64,000 nucleotides of DNA from positions 310,001 through 374,000 of the forward strand of contig NZ_PXUE01000004.1 in the NCBI RefSeq assembly GCF_003020585.1, in the 5' to 3' direction. The first letter of the stretch is position 1; every line of letters starts with the position of its first letter. The notes under the pieces were generated by a model. It searched no databases and was not told where the DNA came from. It saw only the letters and a list, made by a program, of their open reading frames with translations. The DNA is from Chryseobacterium aurantiacum. Lineage in GTDB: Bacteria; Bacteroidota; Bacteroidia; Flavobacteriales; Weeksellaceae. Positions 10,701-18,351 of the stretch are shown piece by piece. Position numbers and translations under genes: made by a program.

Positions 10701-11442
10701 ATACAATAGAGCAAGGATTTCAAAGTTCAGTGTAGCACCCTCAATTACCAAGAAAAACTGGATGAACTTCAGCCATCAGATTCAGCTTACTTTTGAAGAT
10801 AATAAAGTACAAAGAAAGGATGGCCGCTTTATTAACCAATCTCCGGATGTGCGACCAGAAGTCTTCAACAGCCAGCAATTTTTAGGAGCCAATTATACAT
10901 TTAGTTATAAAAATGCAGATAATGTAGCCTTTCCTACTCTTGGAATGGAATTCATGTTAAATGCAGACTGGAAAGCTACTTTCTCTAATTTCAATAAAAA
11001 TTTCCTTACTGTAAAGGGAAAACTAGCGATTGACCACAGAATTGATAAAAAAGGAATCTTTGTGTTTGCCAACTCCAGCAATGCGATGTGGATCAACAAT
11101 CATAACTTTGAATTCTATCAAGCCGCTGCTATTGGTGGCAATAACGGTATGAGAGCATTCAGAAATGAAAGATTCTCCGGAAGATCATACTTTATCAATA
11201 ACTCTGAAATACGATGGGATTTTGGAAGAATCAGAAACAATATTGTTCCTGCCAACATGGGAATCCTTGTAGGTTATGACATTGGCCGCGTATGGAATGA
11301 TAATGAATACTCAAGAAAATGGCATCAATCTGTTGGAGCCGGAGTTTGGCTGAGCATCGTTGAAATGATGTCTGCAAGACTAAACTATTTCTATGGTGCA
11401 GATGGCGGAAGGGTTTCTGCAGGAATAGGTATGAAATTTTAG
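7726..11442 (+). CDS. Metallophosphoesterase / outer-membrane barrel fusion lipoprotein
   Basis: A 1238-residue envelope protein. A lipobox (GVLYSC, Cys28) predicts export and lipidation. Residues about 50-360 are a calcineurin-like phosphoesterase with all main blocks: GDAGNADE (~58), GDNIYP (~92), GNHDW (~134), HHP (~232) and GHDHN (~308). A middle region (about 470-760) contains IGDWDRHSDQWKW (~613) and PIPKDRDQAF, reminiscent of kinase-like catalytic loops. The C-terminal 400 residues alternate in the manner of a BamA/TamA-type beta-barrel, ending GIGMKF with a terminal Phe as outer-membrane proteins do. Only 26 bases separate it from the divergent HD gene. Substrate unknown. Confidence 0.88.
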   Translation: MNLSFKTHLKNTSIVLRTVMSAGVLYSCATYNVQKGKNLFEVKDSEIKSENDFKVFLIGDAGNADEPQAQKTLNFLKGKLDSANSNSMLIFLGDNIYPNGMPKETDKDYDIAKQKLENQLAITKNFKGKTLVIPGNHDWYNGLDGLKAQEAFVKQYFDDKKPFLPKNGCPIDDINISNDIKLIAIDTEWVIANWDNYPGINKNCNIKTREDFFTEFKDLIIKNQGKRIIVALHHPVISSGTHAGFNSAKSHLFPFKSKVPVPVITSVINVLRSSSGISPADLNNQHYADLANRLKSLVQDKENIIFVSGHDHNLQYHEDGNIRQIISGAGSKVDPSTITEHTDFSYGGNGFAVLNIRKDQSTDVEYFSTQNDQLKKLTQISVVSKPDVFVNNFPNTFPSTFSSSIYPVQLTQKGKFYRWLWGEHYRKYYGIPIEAPTANLSELNGGFIPFREGGGNQSNSLRLKAKDGQEFVMRGVKKSAVRFLNNMAFTKSTFGEELTDTFPEKFLLDFYTTNHPFTPFSVGNMAEKLNILHSNPKLYYIPKQQGLDKYNLNYGDEMYMIEERFSSDPKTLTYLNNAKDILSTDDVLKNLSKSSKYSVDRESYIRARLFDMLIGDWDRHSDQWKWAEYEDGDKIIYKPIPKDRDQAFSKYDGAAFKLIMNVPAIRHMKTFTEDISSVKWVNMEPYPMDLVFLKGSTQEEWETQAKYIQEHLTDADIDDAFHNLPKEVQDDTIADIERKLKIRKTKLQGYASEYYNILQEKVSLAGTVNPDKFVITKNGHSVQVQQYELGKNKDKNKLVFEKTYHDSKTKELWIYGLEDDDIYEVVGTGRPRMTIRLIGGYNHDVYKVEDGRKVKIYDFLSQKNTYKSGNATKNISNDYEINTYNYKHPKYNSVAGYPNADYNPDDGVIIGMLANYTVNNFLRDPFTQKHSLKANFYTATAGFSLTYKGVFKKAISGWDFNLDASYTTPRFSQNFFGLSNESPYDKEETEREYNRARISKFSVAPSITKKNWMNFSHQIQLTFEDNKVQRKDGRFINQSPDVRPEVFNSQQFLGANYTFSYKNADNVAFPTLGMEFMLNADWKATFSNFNKNFLTVKGKLAIDHRIDKKGIFVFANSSNAMWINNHNFEFYQAAAIGGNNGMRAFRNERFSGRSYFINNSEIRWDFGRIRNNIVPANMGILVGYDIGRVWNDNEYSRKWHQSVGAGVWLSIVEMMSARLNYFYGADGGRVSAGIGMKF

Positions 11443-11774
11443 AAAACACACTTTCAATAGAAATAAATTAACTCCAATTTTTACATCATAAAATAAAATT
11501 CATTTTCAATCAATTTACACTTAAAAATCAACGTATTACGATTAAAATATTTGAATTTAAAATAAAAATGAATTTAAATAAAATTTAATAAATCCACTTT
11601 TTAATCAACATTTTTTAGTAATAACACAAATATGGCTTTTAAATAAAGGCCATATTTTCTGCATTATAGAACAGCCACATTCATACATCAATATACTTAT
11701 TGATTTAAGAAAAACAGATGTTTTAAAAAGAAATTATATTTGTTTAAAATTATTTCGATAAAATTAACAACTCG
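11443..11774. other. AT-rich intergenic stretch
   Basis: 332 very AT-rich bases without an ORF of note. It holds a hairpin (AAATATGGC from 11629 with GCCATATTT ending 11659), a possible late terminator for the phosphoesterase gene, and a TATATTTG box near the downstream gene. Nothing else is recognisable. Confidence 0.5.
11735..11742 (+). promoter_or_regulatory. Putative -7 box for the secreted C1q-like protein
   Basis: TATATTTG matches TAnnTTTG and lies 32 bases before the ATG at 11775, the usual spacing for this group. Confidence 0.45.
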
Positions 11775-12494
11775 ATGAAAAAGAAGCTATTATACATAGC
11801 GTTATTCGCTGTGTCCATAAACACAATTGCACAAGTAGGGATACATACACCAACTCCACAACATTCATTACACGTTAATGGTTCTCTCCAGGTTGTAAAA
11901 GACATTAATGTGGGGGGAAATGCAAATACCAAAGGAAATTCAGGGAGCAAAGGAGAGTTCTTAATGTCAAACGGAACGGGAAATGCACCGGTATGGAAAA
12001 GTATAGAATCTGAAAATTTCTTAAAAGTAATTTATGTTGGGAATAAAACAGACATCAGTCCTGCCAGTGGAAGCTATACAGGAACTCATACCACTCCGGT
12101 GAATACTCATGAAAATTATTCACAGACCTATATCTTCAATGTAAGCAATAAGATTGATACTGCTTATTTGACCTACAATTCCGGAACGGGGCTATTTACA
12201 GTAGTTAAGGCCGGATTTTACAACATTGTTCCTTATGTTACCTATGACCTGAATCTAAATCCATCAGGGAAAACAGCAGGAACAGCAAACTCCTACATCC
12301 AAAGAGTATCACCCAGTCAAACTACGTTTGCTGGCATATCCACCGGCCACGGAGAACGTACCACAGGGCTGAATCATAATTTATCTTCCATCAATTTTTT
12401 TAATCCGGGAGATACTTTCAGAATACGTTGCCGCTATACGCAGAACTTCAGGATATCTAGTGGAAATATTCATATCTCCTATCTTACTCCGTAA
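11775..12494 (+). CDS. Secreted protein with C1q-like C-terminus
   Basis: A 239-residue exported protein. Residues 1-19 are a signal peptide (cleavage after INTIA, mature QVGIHTPTP). Residues 20-80 contain a Gly/Asn-rich stretch, HSLHVNGSLQVVKDINVGG, typical of Bacteroidota surface proteins that begin VGIGT/VGIHT. The C-terminal 120 residues (YIFNVSNKIDTAYLTYNSGTG through IHISYLTP) alternate hydrophobic residues like a C1q/TNF jelly roll; this fold is an inference from the pattern. Function unknown; likely surface or adhesin-like. It is monocistronic, with its own promoter box, and faces the convergent tandem lipoproteins across a shared hairpin terminator. Confidence 0.72.
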   Translation: MKKKLLYIALFAVSINTIAQVGIHTPTPQHSLHVNGSLQVVKDINVGGNANTKGNSGSKGEFLMSNGTGNAPVWKSIESENFLKVIYVGNKTDISPASGSYTGTHTTPVNTHENYSQTYIFNVSNKIDTAYLTYNSGTGLFTVVKAGFYNIVPYVTYDLNLNPSGKTAGTANSYIQRVSPSQTTFAGISTGHGERTTGLNHNLSSINFFNPGDTFRIRCRYTQNFRISSGNIHISYLTP

Positions 12495-12529
12495 TAAATA
12501 TAAACCTCACTTACATTTCTATATTATTC

Positions 12530-12564
12530 AAAAAAAATCCACAGAAAGTATCTGTGGATTTTTA
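12530..12564. terminator. Bidirectional terminator between convergent genes
   Basis: ATCCACAGA (12537-12545), loop AAGTA, TCTGTGGAT (12551-12559), flanked by A-run and T-run, so it can terminate both the + gene ending 12494 and the - gene ending 12567. Confidence 0.85.
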
Positions 12565-12566
12565 AT

Positions 12567-13307
12567 TTATAGTGGGTGGTATAGTAGAACCTGCCCGTTT
12601 GAATCATATTTATAGTCACAATTATAAACCTCTGTTTGCGTAGTAGATCCAGAAGCTAAATCATAGTAAGAAGATTCTATCTTCCTAAAATTATTAGCTG
12701 ATAAACTTTTAACAAAACATATATCATTAATTAATCTTAATTTTTTAAATGGATTTTTAGCCTTGTCATAATCTGAATAAATAATAGTTTTTATTCCCAA
12801 ATTTAAACCATTTTTTTGCTCTAATATTTCTTGTTTAAAAAGATTATTGGCGGAATTAAAATAATAAGTTATATAAACATCCCTATTTCCCTCTTTTTCA
12901 TGTGTAGATATCATATTTTCTGCATAATAATATAACTTTGTTTTAAAAAGCTCAGAACTGAAATTATAATATTCTGATTTTATAGTCCTATTATTTTCTA
13001 TTTTATGAAGTACATAGGCATTACTGCTAATATTACCACTAAAAACTTTTATTTGATTATCCTGATACAACAAAGAAAATATTAGCCAGGGTGGTTGAGC
13101 CGAACGAAAAACAGTCTTTAGATTATCATTTTCATAGGTAAATTGATAATGAGTATTATTAACAGGCGTACTACTTGAATAGGGAGCATCTATATAAAAT
13201 CCATAGGCTTTATCTGGTTGCAAATCCCGGGTATCTTCTACCGCTTCATCATTGCTGCTGCAAGAAAGCATACATATTCCCAATAGTACGTAAAATATCT
13301 TTTTCAT
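12567..13307 (-). CDS. Tandem paralogous lipoprotein, copy 1
   Basis: A 246-residue exported lipoprotein: MKKIFYVLLGICMLSC gives a lipobox Cys16 followed by SSNDEAVEDT. The mature part has many Tyr/Asn-rich repeated lines of the type TIIYSDYDKAKNPFKKLRLINDI and NFRKIESSYYD, ending YDSNGQVLLYHPL. These lines recur in the next two genes, showing tandem duplication. The pattern of short beta-rich repeats resembles Bacteroidota surface lipoproteins of unknown function. It has its own TATATTTG box and shares a terminator with the convergent secreted gene. I do not recognise a defined domain. Confidence 0.8.
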   Translation of the reverse strand: MKKIFYVLLGICMLSCSSNDEAVEDTRDLQPDKAYGFYIDAPYSSSTPVNNTHYQFTYENDNLKTVFRSAQPPWLIFSLLYQDNQIKVFSGNISSNAYVLHKIENNRTIKSEYYNFSSELFKTKLYYYAENMISTHEKEGNRDVYITYYFNSANNLFKQEILEQKNGLNLGIKTIIYSDYDKAKNPFKKLRLINDICFVKSLSANNFRKIESSYYDLASGSTTQTEVYNCDYKYDSNGQVLLYHPL

Positions 13308-13326
13308 AGTTAATTAGTAATGACCG

Positions 13327-13334
13327 CAAATATA
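13327..13334 (-). promoter_or_regulatory. Putative -7 box for lipoprotein copy 1
   Basis: On the minus strand TATATTTG, 19 bases before the start codon. The block from here to the ATG (TTTGC, then ACTAATTAA) is shared with copy 3. Confidence 0.5.
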
Positions 13335-13400
13335 ATAATATATCAATAAAGCAGGAAGTATATAACTGAACTTAAATTCTTATCAATAAATTGTGTAATT

Positions 13401-13434
13401 AAAAAAGCCCCACAATTATTTCTGCGGAGCTTTT
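13401..13434 (-). terminator. Terminator after lipoprotein copy 2
   Basis: Minus-strand hairpin AAAAGCTCCGCA / TGTGGGGCTTTT, fully paired with two G-U wobbles, followed by T residues, 5 bases after the stop of the copy 2 gene. Confidence 0.75.
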
Positions 13435-13438
13435 ATTT

Positions 13439-14242
13439 TTATAGAGGATAGTACAATAGTACTTGTCCTTTTGAGTCATATTTGTAAAAATTCACACCTG
13501 TTGATTTATAAGTAGGATTAGTTGGTTCCATGAAAATAGTTTGGATTGATTCGGATTTTCTGAAATTATTAACTGACAAACTTTTCTCATATAATATATC
13601 ATTGACCAACCCAAATTTTTTAAATGGATTTTTAGCTTTATCAAAATCTGAATAGATTGTAGTAGTCATAAAGACAGGTTTCCCTTTCCTTTTTTCTAAC
13701 TTTTCACTTTTAGCAAGGTTTTGATCATTATTAAAAGAATAAGTTACAACAGCTTCCTCTTCTTCCACTACTCCCTTTCTCCAAATAGATACTTTTATTG
13801 TATTATTCTCATAGGTATAAAATTTTCGTTGATATACAGTATAATAGGGCATATTATTTTCTATTCTACGATATTCTGCCTCTATGGGCCTGCCATCTTT
13901 CATTGTATAATTGATATGTTCAGGATTCAAACTGGAAGCCCATGAGTATTCAACCGTTACCTGATTCCCTTGGTAGGATAGAGCTGTATAGGTATCAACG
14001 AAAGTTCCCGCAATAGTTCCATTCTTTCCGGAAATTCTTGTCAAATTACCGTTATTATAATTAAACTTATAGTAGTTATCAGGACCAATAGGAGTAAAGG
14101 GGGAGTCAACATAAAAAGCGTACCCTTTGTCAGGTTGCGAATTGGCTTCCTGAACTTCCTCTGCAGTATTTGTAATATCATCGTTACTGCCACTGCATGA
14201 AAGCAAGCTAATTCCTAATAAAATGCAAAATATTTTTTTCAT
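13439..14242 (-). CDS. Tandem paralogous lipoprotein, copy 2
   Basis: A 267-residue lipoprotein with MKKIFCILLGISLLSC (lipobox Cys16) and the same architecture as its two neighbours: DKGYAFYVDSPF, TTIYSDFDKAKNPFKKFGL, NFRKSES and the ending YDSNGQVLLYYPL. It is the closest relative of copy 1 by these blocks. The upstream block differs: the ACTAATTAA leader is kept, but the TATATTTG box seen before copies 1 and 3 is replaced by TTATCTTA, so its promoter may be weaker or different. It has its own terminator. Function unknown. Confidence 0.8.
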   Translation of the reverse strand: MKKIFCILLGISLLSCSGSNDDITNTAEEVQEANSQPDKGYAFYVDSPFTPIGPDNYYKFNYNNGNLTRISGKNGTIAGTFVDTYTALSYQGNQVTVEYSWASSLNPEHINYTMKDGRPIEAEYRRIENNMPYYTVYQRKFYTYENNTIKVSIWRKGVVEEEEAVVTYSFNNDQNLAKSEKLEKRKGKPVFMTTTIYSDFDKAKNPFKKFGLVNDILYEKSLSVNNFRKSESIQTIFMEPTNPTYKSTGVNFYKYDSKGQVLLYYPL

Positions 14243-14270
14243 AATTAATTAGTAAGATAATAAAGGATAA

Positions 14271-14327
14271 ATGAGATAGATAAATAACCACCCTAGATTC
14301 TATGTTATGGATATTTATCTATTTCAT
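14271..14327. repeat. Imperfect inverted repeat upstream of lipoprotein copy 2
   Basis: A 16-base left arm (14271-14286, ATGAGATAGATAAATA) pairs with 14312-14327 at 15 of 16 positions around a 25-base loop. It may be a terminator for copy 3 without a T-run, or an operator for copy 2; the sequence does not decide. Confidence 0.5.
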
Positions 14328-14375
14328 AAAGTAATAATGATTTTAGAAAACTTTTTATTAGTCAATACATGGATC

Positions 14376-15164
14376 TTATAACGGATAATACAATAGAAGT
14401 TGCCCGTTTGAATCATATTTATAATTATTATAAGTATAAGACATCGTAAAGTCAGGTTCAAAAACTCCGGAATTTATATATCCATACGTATGTTCCATTT
14501 TTCTGAAATTATTGGATGATAAACTTTTAATATATGCAACACCATCAAGCAACCATAAGTTTTTATATGGATTTTTGGAATTATCAAAATCTGAATAAAC
14601 AATGATATTTACAAACTCTCCTGAATATTTAGATTTAGATACCTCCTCACTTTTAATAAGATTATGCTTACTATCAAAGGAATAAGTTGAAACCATTGTC
14701 TTATCAGTTGCATTATATTCTCTGTAAATTATTGTCCTATCCTTTTCATAAGTATAATAAGCTGTATTATTAAGATAGTATTGCTGGTTAATGGCCATTG
14801 TATACTGTTCAGATTTCACAGGTTTTTTACCATCCATAGTATAGAGTGTGTATCTGGAATCACCAATCGAAGTCGTTAATACCTTGATTTGATTATTCTC
14901 ATAAAACAACGTGGTTGTGGGATAAGCTGAATTTGGAAATTCTGGTGAGGGTGGAAATTTATTGGAAACCTCAGTAAGACTTCCGTTTGTATAAGTAAAT
15001 TGATAATAGCCGGGATCTGTAACAGGATCTGTAACAAATATTCCACTAAGATGGGACCTATAAGCCTTATCAGTATACACATCTTGTCCCTCTTCTACAA
15101 TATCATCATTGCTGCTGCAAGAAAGCATGCATATTCCCAATAGTACGTAAAATATCTTTTTCAT
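14376..15164 (-). CDS. Tandem paralogous lipoprotein, copy 3
   Basis: A 262-residue lipoprotein with MKKIFYVLLGICMLSC (lipobox Cys16), identical to copy 1 across the whole signal peptide, then SSNDDIVEEGQDVYTDKAY. It shares the internal blocks IIVYSDFDNSKNPYKN and NNFRKMEHTYG and the ending YDSNGQLLLYYPL. The near-identical signal peptide and 5' leader of copies 1 and 3, against more divergent mature parts, suggests recent exchange or selection at the 5' end. Function unknown; most likely outer-membrane anchored. Confidence 0.8.
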   Translation of the reverse strand: MKKIFYVLLGICMLSCSSNDDIVEEGQDVYTDKAYRSHLSGIFVTDPVTDPGYYQFTYTNGSLTEVSNKFPPSPEFPNSAYPTTTLFYENNQIKVLTTSIGDSRYTLYTMDGKKPVKSEQYTMAINQQYYLNNTAYYTYEKDRTIIYREYNATDKTMVSTYSFDSKHNLIKSEEVSKSKYSGEFVNIIVYSDFDNSKNPYKNLWLLDGVAYIKSLSSNNFRKMEHTYGYINSGVFEPDFTMSYTYNNYKYDSNGQLLLYYPL

Positions 15165-15183
15165 GTTTAATTAGTAATGGCGG

Positions 15184-15191
15184 CAAATATA
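15184..15191 (-). promoter_or_regulatory. Putative -7 box for lipoprotein copy 3
   Basis: Minus-strand TATATTTG 19 bases before the start, at the same distance and with the same flanks as in copy 1. Confidence 0.5.
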
Positions 15192-15196
15192 AGATT

Positions 15197-16075
15197 TTAT
15201 GGCTGAATAGAAAACTGATAGACATTTCCACCCTCATTTTTACCTTTTTCATCTGCAATCATTAAGGTTTTGTCATCTTGAAAAACGATGGCTTCTTTCT
15301 GAGAATTATGGTTTAAAGAAATCTTTTGAATTTTGGCCGCACTGAAGTCTTCAGCTGTAAATCCTGTAAGAACATGAACATTTTTATGCGTTAATAATAC
15401 AATTTTGTCTTTGGTAGTATTAATAGTAGCTGATGTAATAGCTGCATCATTATAACCTCCCTGAAGTTTTAATTTGCCAATCAATTTAGCCTCAAAATCT
15501 CCTTCTTTATTCGGGACTTTAAACACAAGGAACGTTCCGTCAAAGCCTTTGCTTCTGTTTTTTGTAAAAAGGTAGAAGTTACCATCCATTTCTACAAATG
15601 CCTCACAATCATACAACAGGTTTGATTTTTTTGGTGGAAATTCTGTCTGTCCCTCATAATGAAACTTTGTTGTCTGAACAACCTGCGTCGTTTTTTGAGC
15701 AGCGTCTTTAAGATCTGTTTTTAAAATGGCTAGATCACGTCTGTCATTATCATTATTTCCAAAATCTCCAATATAAATATTTCCCTGAGCATCTGATATA
15801 ATATCTTCCCAATCCGTATTCTCAGCATTTTCTACCGGTACCTTGGCAAGCATTTCTCCTTTATCACTCAGTCCATATACAGCATTCTTATTCCCCCTGT
15901 CCTCTATCACCCAAATGGTCTTTTTATCTTTTGATAAAGTGATGCCGGAAACTTCCTTTAACTTTTTAGGTAAAGAAAATTGAGGAGCCAAATCATCACC
16001 TTTCGCGGGTGAATTCTGGGCCTTAGGGTTACAGCTTAAAAGAAATAAGGTTGGTAAAATAAGAAGTCTTAGCAT
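15197..16075 (-). CDS. SdiA-regulated-like / beta-propeller lipoprotein
   Basis: A 292-residue lipoprotein: MLRLLILPTLFLLSC gives lipobox Cys15. The mature part has a propeller-like pattern starting PKKLKEVSGITLSKDKKTIWVIED, with DWEDIISDAQGNIYIGDFGNND and repeated lines such as KDKIVLLTHKNVHVLTG and EAIVFQDDKTLMIADEKG. This resembles SdiA-regulated or YncE-like propellers found in Bacteroidota; catalytic residues are not apparent. It is 21 bases from the copy 3 lipoprotein start and downstream of mazG in the same orientation, so it may be read together with mazG. Role unknown. Confidence 0.75.
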   Translation of the reverse strand: MLRLLILPTLFLLSCNPKAQNSPAKGDDLAPQFSLPKKLKEVSGITLSKDKKTIWVIEDRGNKNAVYGLSDKGEMLAKVPVENAENTDWEDIISDAQGNIYIGDFGNNDNDRRDLAILKTDLKDAAQKTTQVVQTTKFHYEGQTEFPPKKSNLLYDCEAFVEMDGNFYLFTKNRSKGFDGTFLVFKVPNKEGDFEAKLIGKLKLQGGYNDAAITSATINTTKDKIVLLTHKNVHVLTGFTAEDFSAAKIQKISLNHNSQKEAIVFQDDKTLMIADEKGKNEGGNVYQFSIQP

Positions 16076-16134
16076 TGTGTTGTTTTTTTATTTAAACTAA
16101 AAATAAGAAGCATTAATTGTTCCAATCGTGTGGG

Positions 16135-16902
16135 TTATGATAACTGTTTTGCCTTTTCCCAAAGAACATCCATTTCTTCCAGAGACATATCAGCAAGATT
16201 TAAATTTTGCTCACGGGCAATATTTTCCATCTTTTGAAATCTTGAAATAAATTTCAGATTAGTTCTTTCTAAAGCAGAGTCCGGATTTATTCCTGAAATT
16301 CTTGCATAGTTAATCAAAGAGAAAAATACATCTCCCAACTCTTGTTCTTTTTTATCCAAGTCTGTTTCAGCATGAAACTCCTGAATTTCCTCATCTACTT
16401 TTTTCCAGGCATCCTCTGCATCATGAAATTCAAAGCCAATGCCCTTTACCTTATCCTGAATTCTATAGGCTTTCACTAAACTTGGCAGGCTTTTCGGAAC
16501 TCCTCCTAAAATAGATTTATTTCCTTCCTTTAACTTTAATTTTTCCCAGTTCTGCTTTACTTCTTCTTCATCTTTCACCTCAGTATCTCCGTAGATATGA
16601 GGGTGACGGAAGATAAGCTTTTCATTAAGGGAATTAATCACATCTGCAATATCAAAGCTTTCTTTTTCAGAACCTATTTTAGAATAAAAAACCAAGTGAA
16701 GCAGAACATCTCCCAATTCCTTCTTTATTTCCTGTAAATCATCCTGTAAAATGGCATCAGAAAGCTCATAGGTTTCTTCAAGGGTAAGATGACGAAGGGA
16801 TTGCAGAGTCTGCTTTTGATCCCACGGACATTTCTCACGCAGATCATCCATAATATCCAATAATCTTCCGAATGCTTCTAGTTTCTCCTGTTTCGTATTC
16901 AT
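16135..16902 (-). CDS. mazG: Nucleoside triphosphate pyrophosphohydrolase MazG
   Basis: Cleaves (d)NTPs to monophosphates and pyrophosphate, a house-cleaning activity in the cytoplasm. The 255-residue length and two MazG repeats match the family: repeat 1 has the metal-binding EETYELSDAILQDDLQEIKKELGDVLLHLVF region (about residues 49-80) and repeat 2 has EEIQEFHAETDLDKKEQELGDVFFSLINYAR (about 171-202). The start is preceded by AACATT and a TACATTTG box. It is followed by the lipoprotein gene ending its cluster. Confidence 0.94.
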   Translation of the reverse strand: MNTKQEKLEAFGRLLDIMDDLREKCPWDQKQTLQSLRHLTLEETYELSDAILQDDLQEIKKELGDVLLHLVFYSKIGSEKESFDIADVINSLNEKLIFRHPHIYGDTEVKDEEEVKQNWEKLKLKEGNKSILGGVPKSLPSLVKAYRIQDKVKGIGFEFHDAEDAWKKVDEEIQEFHAETDLDKKEQELGDVFFSLINYARISGINPDSALERTNLKFISRFQKMENIAREQNLNLADMSLEEMDVLWEKAKQLS

Positions 16903-16928
16903 AATGTTGCTGCAAATTCAATCTTATA

Positions 16929-16936
16929 CAAATGTA
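16929..16936 (-). promoter_or_regulatory. Putative -7 box for mazG
   Basis: Minus-strand TACATTTG, 26 bases before the mazG start codon. Confidence 0.4.
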
Positions 16937-17084
16937 AGGGTTATTTTGCCTCTACTGCAACCCTTGAAGTTGAAAGTTTATATTAAAGAACACAGCCAGT
17001 CTGCAAGAATTTGCAGATTCATAATAGCGATCACCTATGATGTATTATCATGGTTATTGGCTTTTTGATTCCCTTATTAATAAA

Positions 17085-17119
17085 TAAAAAACCTTGTTAA
17101 GAGGTTTCTTAACAAGGTT
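17085..17119 (-). terminator. Terminator after the DUF5606 gene
   Basis: A perfect 12-bp stem (17090-17101 with 17108-17119, AACCTTGTTAAG) and 6-base loop, followed on the minus strand by TTTTTATTTA. It ends the ruvX-def-DUF5606 cluster. Confidence 0.88.
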
Positions 17120-17142
17120 TGTATTTTTAATTCAAAAATGAA

Positions 17143-17700
17143 TTATCCTTTTTTAGTATGTGTGCTTTTCGGAGCCGCTTTTGCAGCTGAAGTAGCTTTT
17201 ACCTTTGGCGTTGCCGGCTTTTCTGCCTTTGGAGCCGCTTTTTTAGCTTCTTTCTCAATGCTTACCTCTTCTGCAGGCTCACCATCAAGGGTTTCAGCTT
17301 CTGCTTTCACAAAACTTTCCGGAGTAATATATCCAGCTTTGTGAAGAATATTATACCACTGAGCCAGTTTCTTGATGTCAGATGCATATACTCTTTCAGT
17401 ATCATAATTAGGAAGAGAAGCCAACATAAAGTCTTTCAATTCTGCATCAGAAGCCTTGTGAGAAATCGTTTGCTTATAATCATTGTTTTTAGCAACATTT
17501 TCAAAAACTTCAAACAAAGGAACTTCTTTATCAAATGTAAACATTGCAATATTATCCAATAAGCTTACCTGGCTAGAGTTACCGATGCTTACTTTTTTCT
17601 TGTTGGTAACATCTTCAATGATGAATCCGTTTCTTAATTGAGAAACTAATTTGTAAAGTCCTGGTTTTCCAGAAATTGAAATTATTTTTTCTAACAGCAT
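17143..17700 (-). CDS. DUF5606 family protein
   Basis: A cytoplasmic protein of about 185 residues from the start MLLEKIISISGKPGLYKL; an ATG 33 bases upstream would add 11 poorly conserved residues, but the family begins at this MLLEK. Residues 1-130 form the conserved DUF5606/DUF6852 region (SISGKPGLYKLVSQLRNGFI, ASDIKKLAQWYNIL). The C-terminal tail is low complexity and rich in Ala, Lys and Pro (KKAAPKAEKPATPKVKATSAAKAAPK), like a disordered nucleic-acid-binding tail. It is last in a cluster with ruvX and def. Function unknown. Confidence 0.85.
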   Translation of the reverse strand: MLLEKIISISGKPGLYKLVSQLRNGFIIEDVTNKKKVSIGNSSQVSLLDNIAMFTFDKEVPLFEVFENVAKNNDYKQTISHKASDAELKDFMLASLPNYDTERVYASDIKKLAQWYNILHKAGYITPESFVKAEAETLDGEPAEEVSIEKEAKKAAPKAEKPATPKVKATSAAKAAPKSTHTKKG

Positions 17701-17778
17701 AATTTTATTTTTTGTAAATTCTGCAATCAGCATATAGCCAATTGCTTATTATTATTTCTTTATTAATCCTTGTTTAAG

Positions 17779-18351
17779 TTATTTTGGAAACCTCATTTTG
17801 TAACCAATGCTTACATCACCCTGAGAGATCTTTGCCAGTTTTCCTTTTACTAGTTTTTTCTTCAAAGCACTCAAGTGATCGGTAAACAGAACTCCTTCAA
17901 TGTGATCGTATTCATGTTGAATTACGCGGGCTCTAATATCGGAAAAAGTTTCTGTATGTTTTACAAAATTTTCGTCATAATATTCAATAACGATTGTTCC
18001 TTTTCTTTTCACATCTTCTCTTACATCAGGAATAGAAAGACAGCCCTCATTAAATTTCCACTCTTCACCGGATTCTTCCAGAATTGTAGCATTAATGAAT
18101 ACCTTTTTGAATTGTGCCAACTCATCCTTGATGTCTTCATAATCCTCATCTTCTGCAAGAGGTGTCACATCTATTACAAACATACGAATATCCAAACCGA
18201 TCTGAGGCGCTGCAAGACCTATGCCATTGGCGCTGTACATCGTTTCAAACATATTCTCTATCAGTTCCTGTAATTCGGGATAATCTTTATCTATATCTTT
18301 TCCCACTTTTCTCAAAACAGGATCCCCAAAAGCTCTTATCGGTAAAATCAT
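17779..18351 (-). CDS. def: Peptide deformylase
   Basis: Removes the N-formyl group from nascent proteins. The 190-residue protein carries all three motifs: GIGLAAPQIG (about 42-51), EGCLSIP with the metal-binding Cys, and QHEYDHIEG with both metal-binding His and the catalytic Glu. The start codon ATG overlaps the end of ruvX by 4 bases (translational coupling). Length is slightly longer than E. coli Def (169) through an insert after DVTPLAEDEDYED. Confidence 0.97.
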   Translation of the reverse strand: MILPIRAFGDPVLRKVGKDIDKDYPELQELIENMFETMYSANGIGLAAPQIGLDIRMFVIDVTPLAEDEDYEDIKDELAQFKKVFINATILEESGEEWKFNEGCLSIPDVREDVKRKGTIVIEYYDENFVKHTETFSDIRARVIQHEYDHIEGVLFTDHLSALKKKLVKGKLAKISQGDVSIGYKMRFPK

